Assembly (NCBI RefSeq): GCF_014197855.1
Contig: NZ_JACIGJ010000008.1
Location: 1-64,000 of the forward strand
DNA from: Roseospira marina
Lineage (GTDB): Bacteria > Pseudomonadota > Alphaproteobacteria > Rhodospirillales > Rhodospirillaceae
Direction of reading: 5' to 3'
DNA: 64,000 nucleotides
The notes beneath the pieces were generated by a model that saw only the letters and a program-made list of their open reading frames with translations, was not told where the DNA came from and did no database searches. The translations under genes and the position numbers were made by a program. Below, piece by piece: positions 55,862 to 64,000 of this stretch (positions within the stretch are counted from its first letter, which is position 1; each line of letters begins with the position of its first letter).

Positions 55862-57847
55862 TCAGGCGTCCACCAACTGACGCTCGACCGCCGTGACCAC
55901 CGCGTCGGCGGTGATGCCGAAATGCTCGAACAGATCCGCGGCGTCGCCGGAGGCGCCGAAGCTGCTCATACCGATAAACGTGCCGTCCTCGCCGATGTAA
56001 TGGTCCCAGCCGAGGCGCACGGCGGCCTCAATCGCGACGCGGATGGTCCCGCGCCCGATCACGCGCTGGCGGTAGGCCTCGTCCTGCTCCTCGAACAGGT
56101 CCCAGCACGGCAACGAGACCACGGCCGTCGGCACCCCCCGGACCTGAAGCTGCGCCCGCGCCGCCAGGGCCACCGACACTTCCGAGCCGGTCGCGAACAG
56201 CGTCGCGCGGCGCGGCCCGCCCTCGGCCTCCGCCAGGATGTAGCCGCCCCGGGCGCACCGGTTCTCCTCGGTCCAGGCGGTGCGCACCGGCGTCAGCGGC
56301 TGGCGCGACGCCACGATAGCGCTCGGCCCGTTCCGCTTCTCCAGCGCCAGCGCCCAGCATTCGGCCATCTCGACCGGATCGGCAGGGCGCATCACCCGCA
56401 TGTTCGGATAGGCCCGCAGCGAGGCGAGGAATTCCACCGGCTGGTGGGTCGGCCCGTTCTTGCCGATGCCGATGGAATCGTGGCTGAACACGAACAGACT
56501 GGGAATGCCCATCAGCGCCGCCATGCGCAGCGTATGGCGCATGTAGTCGGAGAACACCAGAAACGTAGTGCCCACGGCCAGGATCCCGCCGTGCACGGTC
56601 ATGCCGTTCATCAGGGCGCCCATGGCATGCTCGCGCACACCATAGTGGACGTAGCGCCCGCCCCGATCCGTTGCCGTGAAGGGAGCCAACTGGCGCTTGT
56701 GCTGGGTCGCGGCCTCCAGGTCCGGGGCGCCGCTGACCAGTTCCGGAATCGCGTCGGCCACGGCGGCCAGCATCGCACCGGACGCCTTGATGCCCGCCTG
56801 AGGCTTCGGCTCGTCGGTCCAGGCGCGCTTGACGTCCAGCACGGTGCGCCGCCATGCCTCCGGCAACGCCCCGGCGATGCGGCGTTCGAACTCGGTGCGC
56901 TCGTCGTTGGGCAGGGCGGCTAGCCGCGCCTCCCACGCCTTACGGGCGCCGGCTCCGCGTACCCCGGCCTCGCGCCAGCGTGCCAGGATATCCTCCGGGA
57001 TCACGAAGGGCGCGTGCGGCCAGTTCAGGTGCGCGCGCGCCGCGTCGGTGTCCTCCTGGGTGATCTTGCCGCCGTGCGCCGCCCGCGTGTTCTCGATGCG
57101 CGGAATGCCGAAACCGATTCGGGTGCGGCAGGCGATCATACTGGGGCGCGGATCGTCCCCGGCCTGCGCGATCGCGGCCGCCACGGCGGCGGCGTCCTGA
57201 CCGTCCACGTCCCGAATTACATGCCAGCCGGCCGTGTCGAAGCGGGCCGCGTTGTCCTCGCTGACCGCCTGATCGGTGCTGCCGTCGTCGGTCATGCGGT
57301 TGTCGTCCCACAGGAACGTCAGCTTGCCCAAGCGCAGATGCCCGGCCAGCGCGATGACCTCGGCGGCGATGCCCTCCATCAAACAGCCGTCGCCGACATA
57401 GGCGAAAGTGCGGTGGTCCACGATACCGTCACCAAAGCGGTGGTTGAGCATCTGCTCGGCCACGGCCATGCCGACGGCATTGCCGATCCCCTGCCCGAGC
57501 GGCCCGGTGGTGGTCTCGATGCCCGCGTCGGGGTGGTACTCGGGATGGCCCGGAGTGTGCGACCCCAGCACCCGGAAGTTCTTCACCTGCTCCCGGTCGA
57601 TGGCATCGTAGCCCGCCAGATGCAGTGCCGCATACAGCAGCATGGACCCGTGCCCGGCGGAATGGACGAACCGGTCGCGGTCGGGCCACAGCGGGGCGGA
57701 GGCGTCATACTTCATGGCCATGGTGTACAGCGCCGTGGCGATATCCGCGCCGCCCATGGGGGTGCCGGGATGCCCGTCCTGGGCACGCACGATGGCGTCC
57801 ATGGACAGGAACCGGATGGCGTTGGCCATGTCTCTCAAGGTGGTCAT
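55862..57847 (-). CDS. tkt: Transketolase
   Basis: 661 residues, full length. ThDP region GDGCLMEGIAAEVIALAGHLRLGKLTFLWDDN, N-terminal DAIVRAQDGHPGTPMGGADIATALYT, DRFVHSAGHGSMLLYAALHLAGY, Pyr domain RYVHYGVREHAMGALMNGMTVHGG with the catalytic Glu, and SHDSIGIGKNGPTHQPVE. It moves two-carbon ketol units between sugar phosphates. Start: ATG at 57847 with AGGAG eight bases upstream; a GTG at 57856 overlaps the denD stop but has no ribosome site. Co-transcribed with denD, so this copy is probably dedicated to the sugar-acid pathway rather than general pentose phosphate flow. Confidence 0.94.
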   Translation of the reverse strand: MTTLRDMANAIRFLSMDAIVRAQDGHPGTPMGGADIATALYTMAMKYDASAPLWPDRDRFVHSAGHGSMLLYAALHLAGYDAIDREQVKNFRVLGSHTPGHPEYHPDAGIETTTGPLGQGIGNAVGMAVAEQMLNHRFGDGIVDHRTFAYVGDGCLMEGIAAEVIALAGHLRLGKLTFLWDDNRMTDDGSTDQAVSEDNAARFDTAGWHVIRDVDGQDAAAVAAAIAQAGDDPRPSMIACRTRIGFGIPRIENTRAAHGGKITQEDTDAARAHLNWPHAPFVIPEDILARWREAGVRGAGARKAWEARLAALPNDERTEFERRIAGALPEAWRRTVLDVKRAWTDEPKPQAGIKASGAMLAAVADAIPELVSGAPDLEAATQHKRQLAPFTATDRGGRYVHYGVREHAMGALMNGMTVHGGILAVGTTFLVFSDYMRHTLRMAALMGIPSLFVFSHDSIGIGKNGPTHQPVEFLASLRAYPNMRVMRPADPVEMAECWALALEKRNGPSAIVASRQPLTPVRTAWTEENRCARGGYILAEAEGGPRRATLFATGSEVSVALAARAQLQVRGVPTAVVSLPCWDLFEEQDEAYRQRVIGRGTIRVAIEAAVRLGWDHYIGEDGTFIGMSSFGASGDAADLFEHFGITADAVVTAVERQLVDA

Positions 57848-57852
57848 GGCAG

Positions 57853-58860
57853 TCACTCCTGATTAGGCACGCCCATCTCGTCCTCGACGAAAGCGCGGAC
57901 GATGGCGGCGAACGATGCATCGGCTTGGAACCCGAGCGCGGCGGCCCGGTCTGTCTGGAAGCGGGCGGGCCAGCTCGCGACGATGGCGCGGATGCGGGCG
58001 TCGTCCTCAAATCGGATGCGGGCGACGGCCTCGGCGCCGGCTTCGGCGCGCAAGGCCTCGATCATCTCCGCAACCGTCACCGACAGCCCGGGCAGCATGA
58101 CCGTGCGGCCGTGCCCAAAGCGGGCGGCGGGCACGCTCGCGGCATGCAGCAGGTTGGCGACAATGCATCGGGGCGAGGCGACGAACAGGCCGGTGTCCTC
58201 GGGCACCGGGCAGATCGCGCTCTCCCCGTTCAGCGGCTCGCGGATGATGGAACTGGCGAAGGTGCTGGCGGCCTTGTTGGGCGGCCCCGGGCGCACGACG
58301 ATGGTGGGCAGGCGCACCGTTCGGCCGTCCACGAACCCGCGCCGGGCGTAGTCCTGGACCAGCAACTCGCTCATGGCCTTCTGTACGCCGTAGCTGCTCT
58401 GCGGCACCGGGGCGGTGTCGTCGCGGACCACATGGGGCAGATCACCGCCGAACACCGCAACGGAACTGGTGAAGACCAAACGCGCGGCCCCATCCGGCGC
58501 GGCCGTGCGGGTTGCGTCCAGGAGGGCGCGGGTGGCGTCGAAGTTGACCCGCATGCCCAATCCGAAATCCTCTTCGGCCTGGGCACTGACCACGGCGGCC
58601 AGATGAAACACGACGTCGGCGCCCCCCGTCATCAGGCGGTCCAGCGCCGCTGGATCCGAGAGGTCACCGGCGATGGACCGCACGGGAACCGTGCCGTTCG
58701 CCAGCGCCGCCGGCACCTCCGGCGCCACCACGTCGAACAGACGGACATCCGACAGGGGCACCGGCGTGCCGTCCGGCCCCGGCAGGGATCCGGCCTGCAA
58801 CAGGGCGGCGACCAGCTTGCGCCCGATGAACCCGTTGGCTCCGGTCACGATGATACGCAT
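57853..58860 (-). CDS. denD: NAD-dependent D-erythronate dehydrogenase-like protein
   Basis: 335 residues. Extended SDR: Rossmann MRIIVTGANGFIGRKLVAALL, VFHLAAVVSAQAEEDF, FTSSVAVFGGDLP, and the YxxxK pair in SSYGVQKAMSELLVQDYARRGFVDGRTVRLPTIVVRPGPPNKAASTFASSIIREPLNGE. The latter stretch is characteristic of DenD, which oxidises D-erythronate to 2-oxo-tetronate. First gene of a divergent unit with tkt; the LysR gene is on the other side. The companion isomerase/kinase/decarboxylase genes (otn) are not in the window, although one more gene continues past the right edge. Confidence 0.88.
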   Translation of the reverse strand: MRIIVTGANGFIGRKLVAALLQAGSLPGPDGTPVPLSDVRLFDVVAPEVPAALANGTVPVRSIAGDLSDPAALDRLMTGGADVVFHLAAVVSAQAEEDFGLGMRVNFDATRALLDATRTAAPDGAARLVFTSSVAVFGGDLPHVVRDDTAPVPQSSYGVQKAMSELLVQDYARRGFVDGRTVRLPTIVVRPGPPNKAASTFASSIIREPLNGESAICPVPEDTGLFVASPRCIVANLLHAASVPAARFGHGRTVMLPGLSVTVAEMIEALRAEAGAEAVARIRFEDDARIRAIVASWPARFQTDRAAALGFQADASFAAIVRAFVEDEMGVPNQE

Positions 58861-58881
58861 GTGTCACTCTCCTTCGGGCTA

Positions 58882-58955
58882 CCCCGATACCGTTGCCGTC
58901 GGGGTTTCAAACATGGGCCGGCTGCGTTTCCCTGCCGCACGACGCACGGTCGTGC
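58882..58955. promoter_or_regulatory. Divergent control region with two dyads
   Basis: Between denD and the LysR gene: CCCCGA-N11-TCGGGG (58882-58904) and GCACGA-N7-TCGTGC (58937-58955). The first has the 11-base spacing typical of LysR-type sites, the second is tighter. The spacing between centres is about 53 bases. Both would be natural targets for the adjacent regulator. Confidence 0.5.
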
Positions 58956-59006
58956 CATACTGCGGACTCGCCCGGTTCGGCCGGGCGCTTCCCTGAGGAC
59001 GTGTTG

Positions 59007-60020
59007 ATGTCGCGAGATCCGACCCTGAACGGCATGCTGTATTTCGAAACCGTGGCCCGGCACGGCGGTGTGTCCAAGGCCGCCGATGAGCTGGGGGTCT
59101 CGGGGTCGGCGGTCAGCCAACAGATCAAGCTTCTGGAACAACAGCTCGGTGTCCGGCTGTTTTTCCGGGAAAAGCGCCAGTTTCGTCTCACGGCGGACGG
59201 TGAACGGCTGTTTCACTCCACATCCGTGGCATTCCGCATGATTCGGGACGCCCGCCATCTGGTGGCCCGCCAACGCGAGCGGCGCCAATTGATCCTGCGC
59301 GTCAGCCCCAGTTTCGGCATGTTCTGGTTGGGGCCGCGTCTGGCGCGGTTCATCCAACAGCACCCATCGTGGGATCTGCATGTGGACGCGACGCCGGACC
59401 CGTCCGACTTCGAGCGCGAGGTGGTGGACCTGGACGTCCGCTATGGCACGGGGGACTGGCCCGGCCTGTATGTCGAGGCCATCCTGTCGGACCACGTTCT
59501 GCCGCTGTGCAGCCCGGCGTATCGGACGCAGCTTCAGGAGGCCGTGGGCTCGGATGGCGAGGACCCGACCGCGCTGCTGTGTCACGCCCGCCTGATCGAC
59601 AGCGTGAAAGCCCTGACGCGGTGGGACGGTTGGCTGAAACAGGTCGGCGCGCCGCCCGTCGGGGATAATGCACACTTGCGTTTCGACCGCTCGTGGATGG
59701 CGATGCAACTGGCGAAACGGGGTGTCGGCGTGACCCTGGAGTCCGTGACACTCGCCTACGACGATCTGATGAGCGGCGCCTTGGTGCCCCTCTCCACCGC
59801 CCTCCCCGTGCTGCGGTATCCCGCGTACTGGATCATGGGCCCCAGCCGGAACCAGAGCCGCCGCGTCGTGCAGGTCTTCTGCACCTGGCTGCGCGAGGAG
59901 TGCGCCCACCACGAGGCCGGAACCCGCGCGCTCATGGAGCAATTCGGGTTCCGGATCGTGGAGCGCCCGACGCCCGAGCGTCAGGGGGCGCCCGCTCTTG
60001 TGCGCCCTAGTGGATCGTGA
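59007..60020 (+). CDS. LysR family transcriptional regulator
   Basis: 337 residues, longer than the usual 300 or so by a C-terminal extension. HTH at about residues 4-64: LYFETVARHGGVSKAADELGVSGSAVSQQIKLLEQQLGVRLFFREKRQFRLTADG, of the GcvA-like branch, followed by a periplasmic-binding-like effector domain with RVSPSFGMFWLGPRLARF. The ATG at 59007 is preceded by GAGGA. It is divergent from denD-tkt and convergent with the TRAP genes (14-base overlap with dctM), so it probably controls this sugar-acid locus. Confidence 0.92.
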   Translation: MSRDPTLNGMLYFETVARHGGVSKAADELGVSGSAVSQQIKLLEQQLGVRLFFREKRQFRLTADGERLFHSTSVAFRMIRDARHLVARQRERRQLILRVSPSFGMFWLGPRLARFIQQHPSWDLHVDATPDPSDFEREVVDLDVRYGTGDWPGLYVEAILSDHVLPLCSPAYRTQLQEAVGSDGEDPTALLCHARLIDSVKALTRWDGWLKQVGAPPVGDNAHLRFDRSWMAMQLAKRGVGVTLESVTLAYDDLMSGALVPLSTALPVLRYPAYWIMGPSRNQSRRVVQVFCTWLREECAHHEAGTRALMEQFGFRIVERPTPERQGAPALVRPSGS

Positions 60021-61263
60021 ACGCGGGCACATAACTGATCAGACCGAGGACGACGAGCGCCACGAGGTAGAACGGCGCCAGCTCCTTGACGACGGACCCA
60101 ATACTGACGCGGGCGATGGTCGAGGAAATGAACAGCGTCGTGCCGACCGGCGGGGTGTACAGGCCAATGGCCAGATTCACGACCATCATCAGCCCAAGCT
60201 GGACGTGATCCAGACCGATGGCCGTAGCGATGCCCACGAACAGCGGCCCCAGCAGCAGAATGGCCGCCGGCAGGTCCAGGAACGTCCCGACCACCAGCAT
60301 GATGACGTTCATCGCCAGGATGATCATCCACTCCTCGCTGAGGGATCCCATCATCCAGGTGGCGAGAGCCTGCGGCGCCTGCTCCAGCGTCAGCATCCAC
60401 TGGATCACCGACGAGGCCATGATGATAAGCATCACGGCGCCGGTCATGACACCGGTCTCCATCATCGCGCGGAGCACCGCGGTCAGGGAGAGGTCGCGGT
60501 AGACCAGCGTGCCGACGAGCAGCGCGTAGGCCACCGCCAGGACGCTGACCTCGGTCGGGGTGGCGATGCCGAACCGAAGGGTGCCGACCACGAACACCGG
60601 CATGAACAGCGCGGGAAGAGCCTGGAACGCCTGCGAGCGGAAGCTACGCCAGCCGCCCTCCACGTGGGTGGCCGGGAACCCGCGCGCCTTGGCGGACAGC
60701 CAGCAGGCGGTCAGCATCCCCACGCCGAGCAGGACACCGGGCAGGATGCCGGCGATGAACAGGGCGATAATCGAGGTGCCGGAAACCAGACCGTAAATGA
60801 TGAGGGGAATGGACGGCGGGATCAGCACCGCGATGGTGGAGGCACTGGAGTTGATCGCGGCCGCGAACGCCGCCGGAAACCCCTCGCGCTTCTGCACCGG
60901 GATCAGGGCGTTGCCGAGGGCCGAGGCGTCGGCGACGGCGGATCCGGACACACCGCCGAACATCACCGACCCGACGATGCTCACATGGCCCATGCCGCCC
61001 TTGAACCGGCCGACCAGAAGCTTGGCGAAGTTGACGAGGTTCTCGCCGAACCGTCCGGACATCATCAGGCTGCCGGCCAGGATGAAGAACGGAATGGCGA
61101 GCATGGGAAAGCTCTGGGTCGGCGTATACAGGCGCTGGGCCACCACCGCCATCGGGCGATGGTCGATGGCCAGAATCAGCGTCGCGGCCGCGATCAGGGC
61201 ATGGGCCACCGGCACCGACAGGAACAGCAGCAACGGGAAAACCCAAATCAACATCATGACCAT
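60007..61263 (-). CDS. dctM: TRAP transporter large permease
   Basis: 418 residues, about 12 membrane segments. DctM features: PFFILAGSLMMSGRFGENLVNFAKLLVGRFKGGMGHVSIVGSVMFGGVSGSAVADASALG and FAAAINSSASTIAVLIPPSIPLIIYGLVSGTSIIALFIAGILPG, and PPVGTTLFISSTIA near the C-terminus. Cation-driven import of a dicarboxylate or sugar acid. The ATG at 61263 has GAGGAG upstream; third gene of the dctP-Q-M set. Confidence 0.95.
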   Translation of the reverse strand: MVMMLIWVFPLLLFLSVPVAHALIAAATLILAIDHRPMAVVAQRLYTPTQSFPMLAIPFFILAGSLMMSGRFGENLVNFAKLLVGRFKGGMGHVSIVGSVMFGGVSGSAVADASALGNALIPVQKREGFPAAFAAAINSSASTIAVLIPPSIPLIIYGLVSGTSIIALFIAGILPGVLLGVGMLTACWLSAKARGFPATHVEGGWRSFRSQAFQALPALFMPVFVVGTLRFGIATPTEVSVLAVAYALLVGTLVYRDLSLTAVLRAMMETGVMTGAVMLIIMASSVIQWMLTLEQAPQALATWMMGSLSEEWMIILAMNVIMLVVGTFLDLPAAILLLGPLFVGIATAIGLDHVQLGLMMVVNLAIGLYTPPVGTTLFISSTIARVSIGSVVKELAPFYLVALVVLGLISYVPAFTIH

Positions 61264-61277
61264 GGTGGGGTCTCCTC

Positions 61278-61859
61278 TCAGCTGAGCGCCGTGTGCCCGG
61301 GGTTTTTGTCCTGCGCGTGCTCGCCCAGGATCAGCCGGATGGCATCCAGAACGGAGACGAGCGCGACCAGCGCAAACCCGAAAATAAGGCTGGAGTAACC
61401 GTAGATCTGCGGAATGCGGGTCTCGGCCAGCACGCTGAAGCGCGACGCCATCACGATCGGCATCGACGTATCGATGACGGCAACGGCCATGATGACGATC
61501 ACCACGTGCACGATGATGGCGACGATCCGCCGGCCCAGTTCGGGCAGCAGATTGACGGCCACCTCGACCGCGATGTTACGACCGCGCACCGCGGCCATGA
61601 CCGCGCCACCGGCCACCAGCCACGGAAACAGGATGGAATGGATCTCGTAGGCCCAGGGAATGCCGGTCGAGAACAGATAGCGCAGGATCACGTTGACCAG
61701 CAGCGCCAGGAACATGCCGGTCAGGGTCGTGACCACAAGGGCGGCGGCCAGATAATCCAGAACCGTGGTGACGCCGACGAGCGCGCGTCGGACAGAGCGA
61801 AACCGTCCCCCCACCTTTTCCGGGCGGGCGGCGCGCTCCGATACATCGGAGGTTGTCAT
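61278..61859 (-). CDS. dctQ: TRAP transporter small permease
   Basis: 193 residues from the ATG at 61859 with GGAGGA about 10 bases upstream. Four membrane helices and the DctQ pattern VNVILRYLFSTGIPWAYEIHSILFPWLVAGGAVMAAVRGRNIAVEVAVNLLP. Partner of DctM in TRAP transport. It has a longer basic N-terminal tail (about 30 residues) than many DctQ proteins. Confidence 0.92.
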   Translation of the reverse strand: MTTSDVSERAARPEKVGGRFRSVRRALVGVTTVLDYLAAALVVTTLTGMFLALLVNVILRYLFSTGIPWAYEIHSILFPWLVAGGAVMAAVRGRNIAVEVAVNLLPELGRRIVAIIVHVVIVIMAVAVIDTSMPIVMASRFSVLAETRIPQIYGYSSLIFGFALVALVSVLDAIRLILGEHAQDKNPGHTALS

Positions 61860-62014
61860 TGGGGTCGTTCCTCCCCTCATCCGGCCGGCGCCCGAACCGG
61901 GCCCCGGCCGTCAGTCCGTCGCGGCGGACGGCCGCGCATGGAGCCGGTGAGGGTCCCCGCCCCGGTCCCGCGAACGAGACCGGGGTCACAGGGCCACCGG
62001 CACGAGGATGAGGT

Positions 62015-63001
62015 TTATTTGGTTTCGAGGGCGTCCACTTCCTGGCGGAGAAGGGCAATGAAGTCGCCGTACTCGCCCTCATACTTCGTGTACACGGACT
62101 CGGTCGCCTTCTGGAACGGCTCGCGGTCGATGTCCATGAACTTGGCGCCTTCCTCGGTCATCGTGGCGCGCAGCTGGACGTTGTCCATCAGGCTGCGGCC
62201 CCGCTGGAACCAGCCGGCCTGATCCACGGAATCCTGCACGCACGTGCGCTCTTCCTCGGACAGACCGTTCCACCAGCCCAGACTGGCGAGCACCGGGGTG
62301 GTCTCGTACAGGTGGCCGGTCATGGTGATGTAGGGCGTGATCTCGTGCAGCCGCGCCGTGTAGATGTTGGTCAGCGGGTTTTCCTGGCCCTCGAACGCGC
62401 CGGAGCGCAGAGCGGTCGGCAGTTCGCTCCAGGCCAGCGGCGCGGGATTGGCGCCCATGGCCTCGAACACGGCGATGGTGACCGGACCGGGCGGCGTGCG
62501 GATCTTCATGCCCTCAATGTCGGCCGGGGTCGGCACGAACTTGCTGACATGGGTGACGTGACGGATACCGTTGTCCCAGAAGCCGACGATCTTCATGCCG
62601 CGTTCCTGGGTGATCCGGTCGAGTTCTTCACCGACCTTGCCGTCGAGCACGCGCCAGACGGTCGGCAGGTCCTTGAACAGGAACGGCAGGCCCAGCATGC
62701 CGAACTCCGGCACGACCTGCGACATGGCGCCCTGGGAGTTGGCGGTCATCTGAATGACGCCGGCGGTGACCGAGGTCAGCATCTCCGCGTCGTCGCCCAT
62801 GGTCGCCGACGGCGCCACGTTGACGGTCATATCCCCGTGCGAGCAACCGGGCACCAGTTCCGCGAAGAGGTTGGCGGCATCGAAGCGCGGATTTCCCGCG
62901 TTGGCGCCGTGGGCGAAGATGATTTCCTCGGCCTGCGCACTGGCGGACAGGCCGATCACGGCCACGGCAGCCGTGGCGAGGGTGGTGGACAGAATACGCA
63001 T
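62015..63001 (-). CDS. dctP: TRAP transporter solute-binding protein
   Basis: 328 residues. Signal peptide about 1-24 (RILSTTLATAAVAVIGLSASAQA). DctP features: FAHGANAGNPRFDAANLFAELV, LGLPFLFKDLPTVWRVLDGKVGEEL, IKIRTPPGPVTIAVFEAMGANPAPLAWSEL-like KIRTPPGPVTIAVFEAMGANP with the acid-binding Arg, and FEGQENPL. It captures an organic or sugar acid in the periplasm for the DctQM permease. A good ribosome site (AGGAGG) precedes the ATG. Confidence 0.95.
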   Translation of the reverse strand: MRILSTTLATAAVAVIGLSASAQAEEIIFAHGANAGNPRFDAANLFAELVPGCSHGDMTVNVAPSATMGDDAEMLTSVTAGVIQMTANSQGAMSQVVPEFGMLGLPFLFKDLPTVWRVLDGKVGEELDRITQERGMKIVGFWDNGIRHVTHVSKFVPTPADIEGMKIRTPPGPVTIAVFEAMGANPAPLAWSELPTALRSGAFEGQENPLTNIYTARLHEITPYITMTGHLYETTPVLASLGWWNGLSEEERTCVQDSVDQAGWFQRGRSLMDNVQLRATMTEEGAKFMDIDREPFQKATESVYTKYEGEYGDFIALLRQEVDALETK

Positions 63002-63177
63002 GGGGTTCCTCCTGTGAAACTCGATCTTTAACGCGTGGCGGTGGGTAACCTGGACACACGGAACGCGACTCTTTGGTCGCTTGTGGGGACCGTGCGCGGC
63101 GGCTGAGGAGCCGCCATGTTGGGCGCACGGTCGAAAACCAGAGACTCGGAGTGTGAGTGGGGATGGTGACCCGGAGG

Positions 63178-63930
63178 TCAGTGTATGAGGGAGCCTCCGT
63201 TCACGTCCACCTCTGTGCCGGTGCAGTAGGCGGAGAGGTCGGACGCCAGGAACAGGCAACAGCCGGCGACATCGCTGGCGGCGCCCGCCCGGCCCATCGG
63301 AATCCCGGACAGGACGGTGGCCATCATCGCGTCGGTCAATTGACCGCCCGTGATGTCGGTATCGATGAAGCCCGGACAGACGGCGTTGGAGCGCACGTTG
63401 TCCGGCGCCAGTTCGCGCGCCATGGCCTTGGTGAGGCCGAGAACGCCCGCCTTGGCGGCCGAGTAGTGCGGCCCGCCGAAGATGCCGCCGCCGCGCTGGG
63501 CCGACACCGACGACAGGTTGATGATCGACCCGGCCTTGTTCTGACGCATGTGGGGAATAACGGCCTGGCTCATGTACAGGGTGCCGCGCAGGCTGACGTC
63601 CGTGACCGCCTCATAGTTATGCGGCTCGATGTCCATGATCTTGAGCGGCTGGGTGATGCCCGCATTGTTGACCAAAATGTCGATGCGGCTCCAGCGGGCC
63701 AGCACGGCCTCTACGGCCGCGGCGCAGGCCGCCTTGTCGGTCACGTTACAGGCAAGGCCGATGTGGTCCGGCCCCAGGTCGGCCGCAGCCGCCTCGGCGG
63801 CCGCCGCGTCCAGATCCAGAATCGCGATCTTGGCACCGTGCTCCGCGAACAGGCGGGCCGTCGCCTTGCCCAAACCGCGCGCCGATGCGGCACCGGTAAT
63901 GATGGCGGTACGGCCATCCAGAAGACCCAT
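63178..63930 (-). CDS. SDR family NAD(P)-dependent oxidoreductase
   Basis: 250 residues. Classical SDR: TGxxxGxG variant TGAASARGLGKATA, NNAG, catalytic Ser in NLSSVSAQ and YxxxK in YSAAKAG, followed by PGFIDTDITG. It probably oxidises a hydroxyl of the imported sugar acid or its product. The ATG has GGAGGA eight bases upstream. It lies upstream of dctP on the same strand with a gap of 177 bases and may head or continue the transport operon. Confidence 0.93.
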   Translation of the reverse strand: MGLLDGRTAIITGAASARGLGKATARLFAEHGAKIAILDLDAAAAEAAAADLGPDHIGLACNVTDKAACAAAVEAVLARWSRIDILVNNAGITQPLKIMDIEPHNYEAVTDVSLRGTLYMSQAVIPHMRQNKAGSIINLSSVSAQRGGGIFGGPHYSAAKAGVLGLTKAMARELAPDNVRSNAVCPGFIDTDITGGQLTDAMMATVLSGIPMGRAGAASDVAGCCLFLASDLSAYCTGTEVDVNGGSLIH

Positions 63931-63980
63931 GGAATTGTCCTCCGATAATCAAGTGAAGGGAATACGCCCGCGAGGCGGCG

Positions 63981-64000
63981 TTACAGCCAGCCTTTGATCT
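63981..64000 (-). CDS. C-terminal end of a further gene (cut by window edge)
   Basis: The last bases read on the minus strand as I-K-G-W-L then TAA, 50 bases upstream of the SDR gene in the same direction. A real 3' end is plausible because the SDR gene has its own ribosome site right after, but six codons cannot identify the product. Confidence 0.3.

Noticed and set aside
57847-57856. GTG start of transketolase overlapping the denD stop
   Set aside because: The ATG nine bases downstream has AGGAG at ideal spacing, while the GTG lies on top of that site.

Overview
The window looks like a chromosomal segment of a high-GC alphaproteobacterium, most likely of the Rhodospirillales. Pointers are an alphaproteobacterial-type LexA box (GAAC-N7-GAAC) in front of mmcB, a NAD-dependent FdsGBA-type formate dehydrogenase, an intracellular PHB depolymerase, a bactofilin, a CysD/CysNC pair and two TRAP permeases with a binding protein. 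This placement is inferred from gene content and codon use. No rRNA, tRNA or CRISPR array was seen.

Layout. 1-3.3 kb: tail of a transposase, a methyltransferase overlapping an ABC-2 permease, a DUF2065 membrane peptide and a secreted repeat protein. 3.4-8.2 kb: two M16 peptidase subunits (one zinc-binding, one without the motif) on the minus strand, divergent from a GT41 (O-GlcNAc-transferase-like) TPR protein. 8.3-11.2 kb: sulfate activation (cysD, cysNC). 11.2-13.7 kb: a PhnD-like periplasmic protein translationally coupled to a histidine kinase with a degenerate ATPase domain. 14-19 kb: YceI, a class I glutamine amidotransferase, an AhpD-like protein, MtgA and two uncharacterised proteins. 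19.2-24 kb: a 1348-residue CheB-CheR-PAS histidine kinase and a small PAS_5 protein. 24.3-28.3 kb: an overlapping chain of an FtsK-type translocase without membrane segments, a DUF1835 protein and a YjaB-like acetyltransferase. 28.4-32.7 kb: SOS-linked mmcB, a YhhQ transporter, a small Cys-containing exported protein, a PfkB kinase, a bactofilin and an EI24 membrane protein. 33.3-38.5 kb: PhaZ, an N-formylglutamate amidohydrolase, a YbdK-type ligase and a GT2-GtrA fusion. 38.7-45.7 kb: formate dehydrogenase fdsG-fdsB-fdsA, an rRNA methyltransferase and fdhD. 45.7-51 kb: a lone FlgC-like protein, miaA and ilvB-ilvH-ilvC closed by a strong terminator. 51-53 kb: thyX and cobD. 53.15-54.2 kb: a lower-GC three-gene cassette. 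54.4-55.8 kb: an AmpG-like transporter. 55.9-64 kb: a sugar-acid locus (transketolase, denD, a LysR regulator, TRAP dctPQM, an SDR dehydrogenase).

How the genes work together. The ilv genes make branched-chain amino acid precursors. The fds genes oxidise formate to CO2 with NAD+, with FdhD supplying sulfur for the molybdenum cofactor. The TRAP/denD/tkt/SDR locus probably imports and degrades a four- or five-carbon sugar acid under the LysR regulator. MtgA, AmpG, bactofilin and the translocase belong to cell wall, shape and chromosome functions. The most unusual element is the overlapping three-gene cassette at 53.15-54.2 kb: a DUF3467-like protein, a Barnase/EndoU/ColicinE5/RelE-type (PBECR) nuclease-like protein and a DUF2283-like protein. 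It resembles a toxin-antitoxin or small defence module with an extra first gene.
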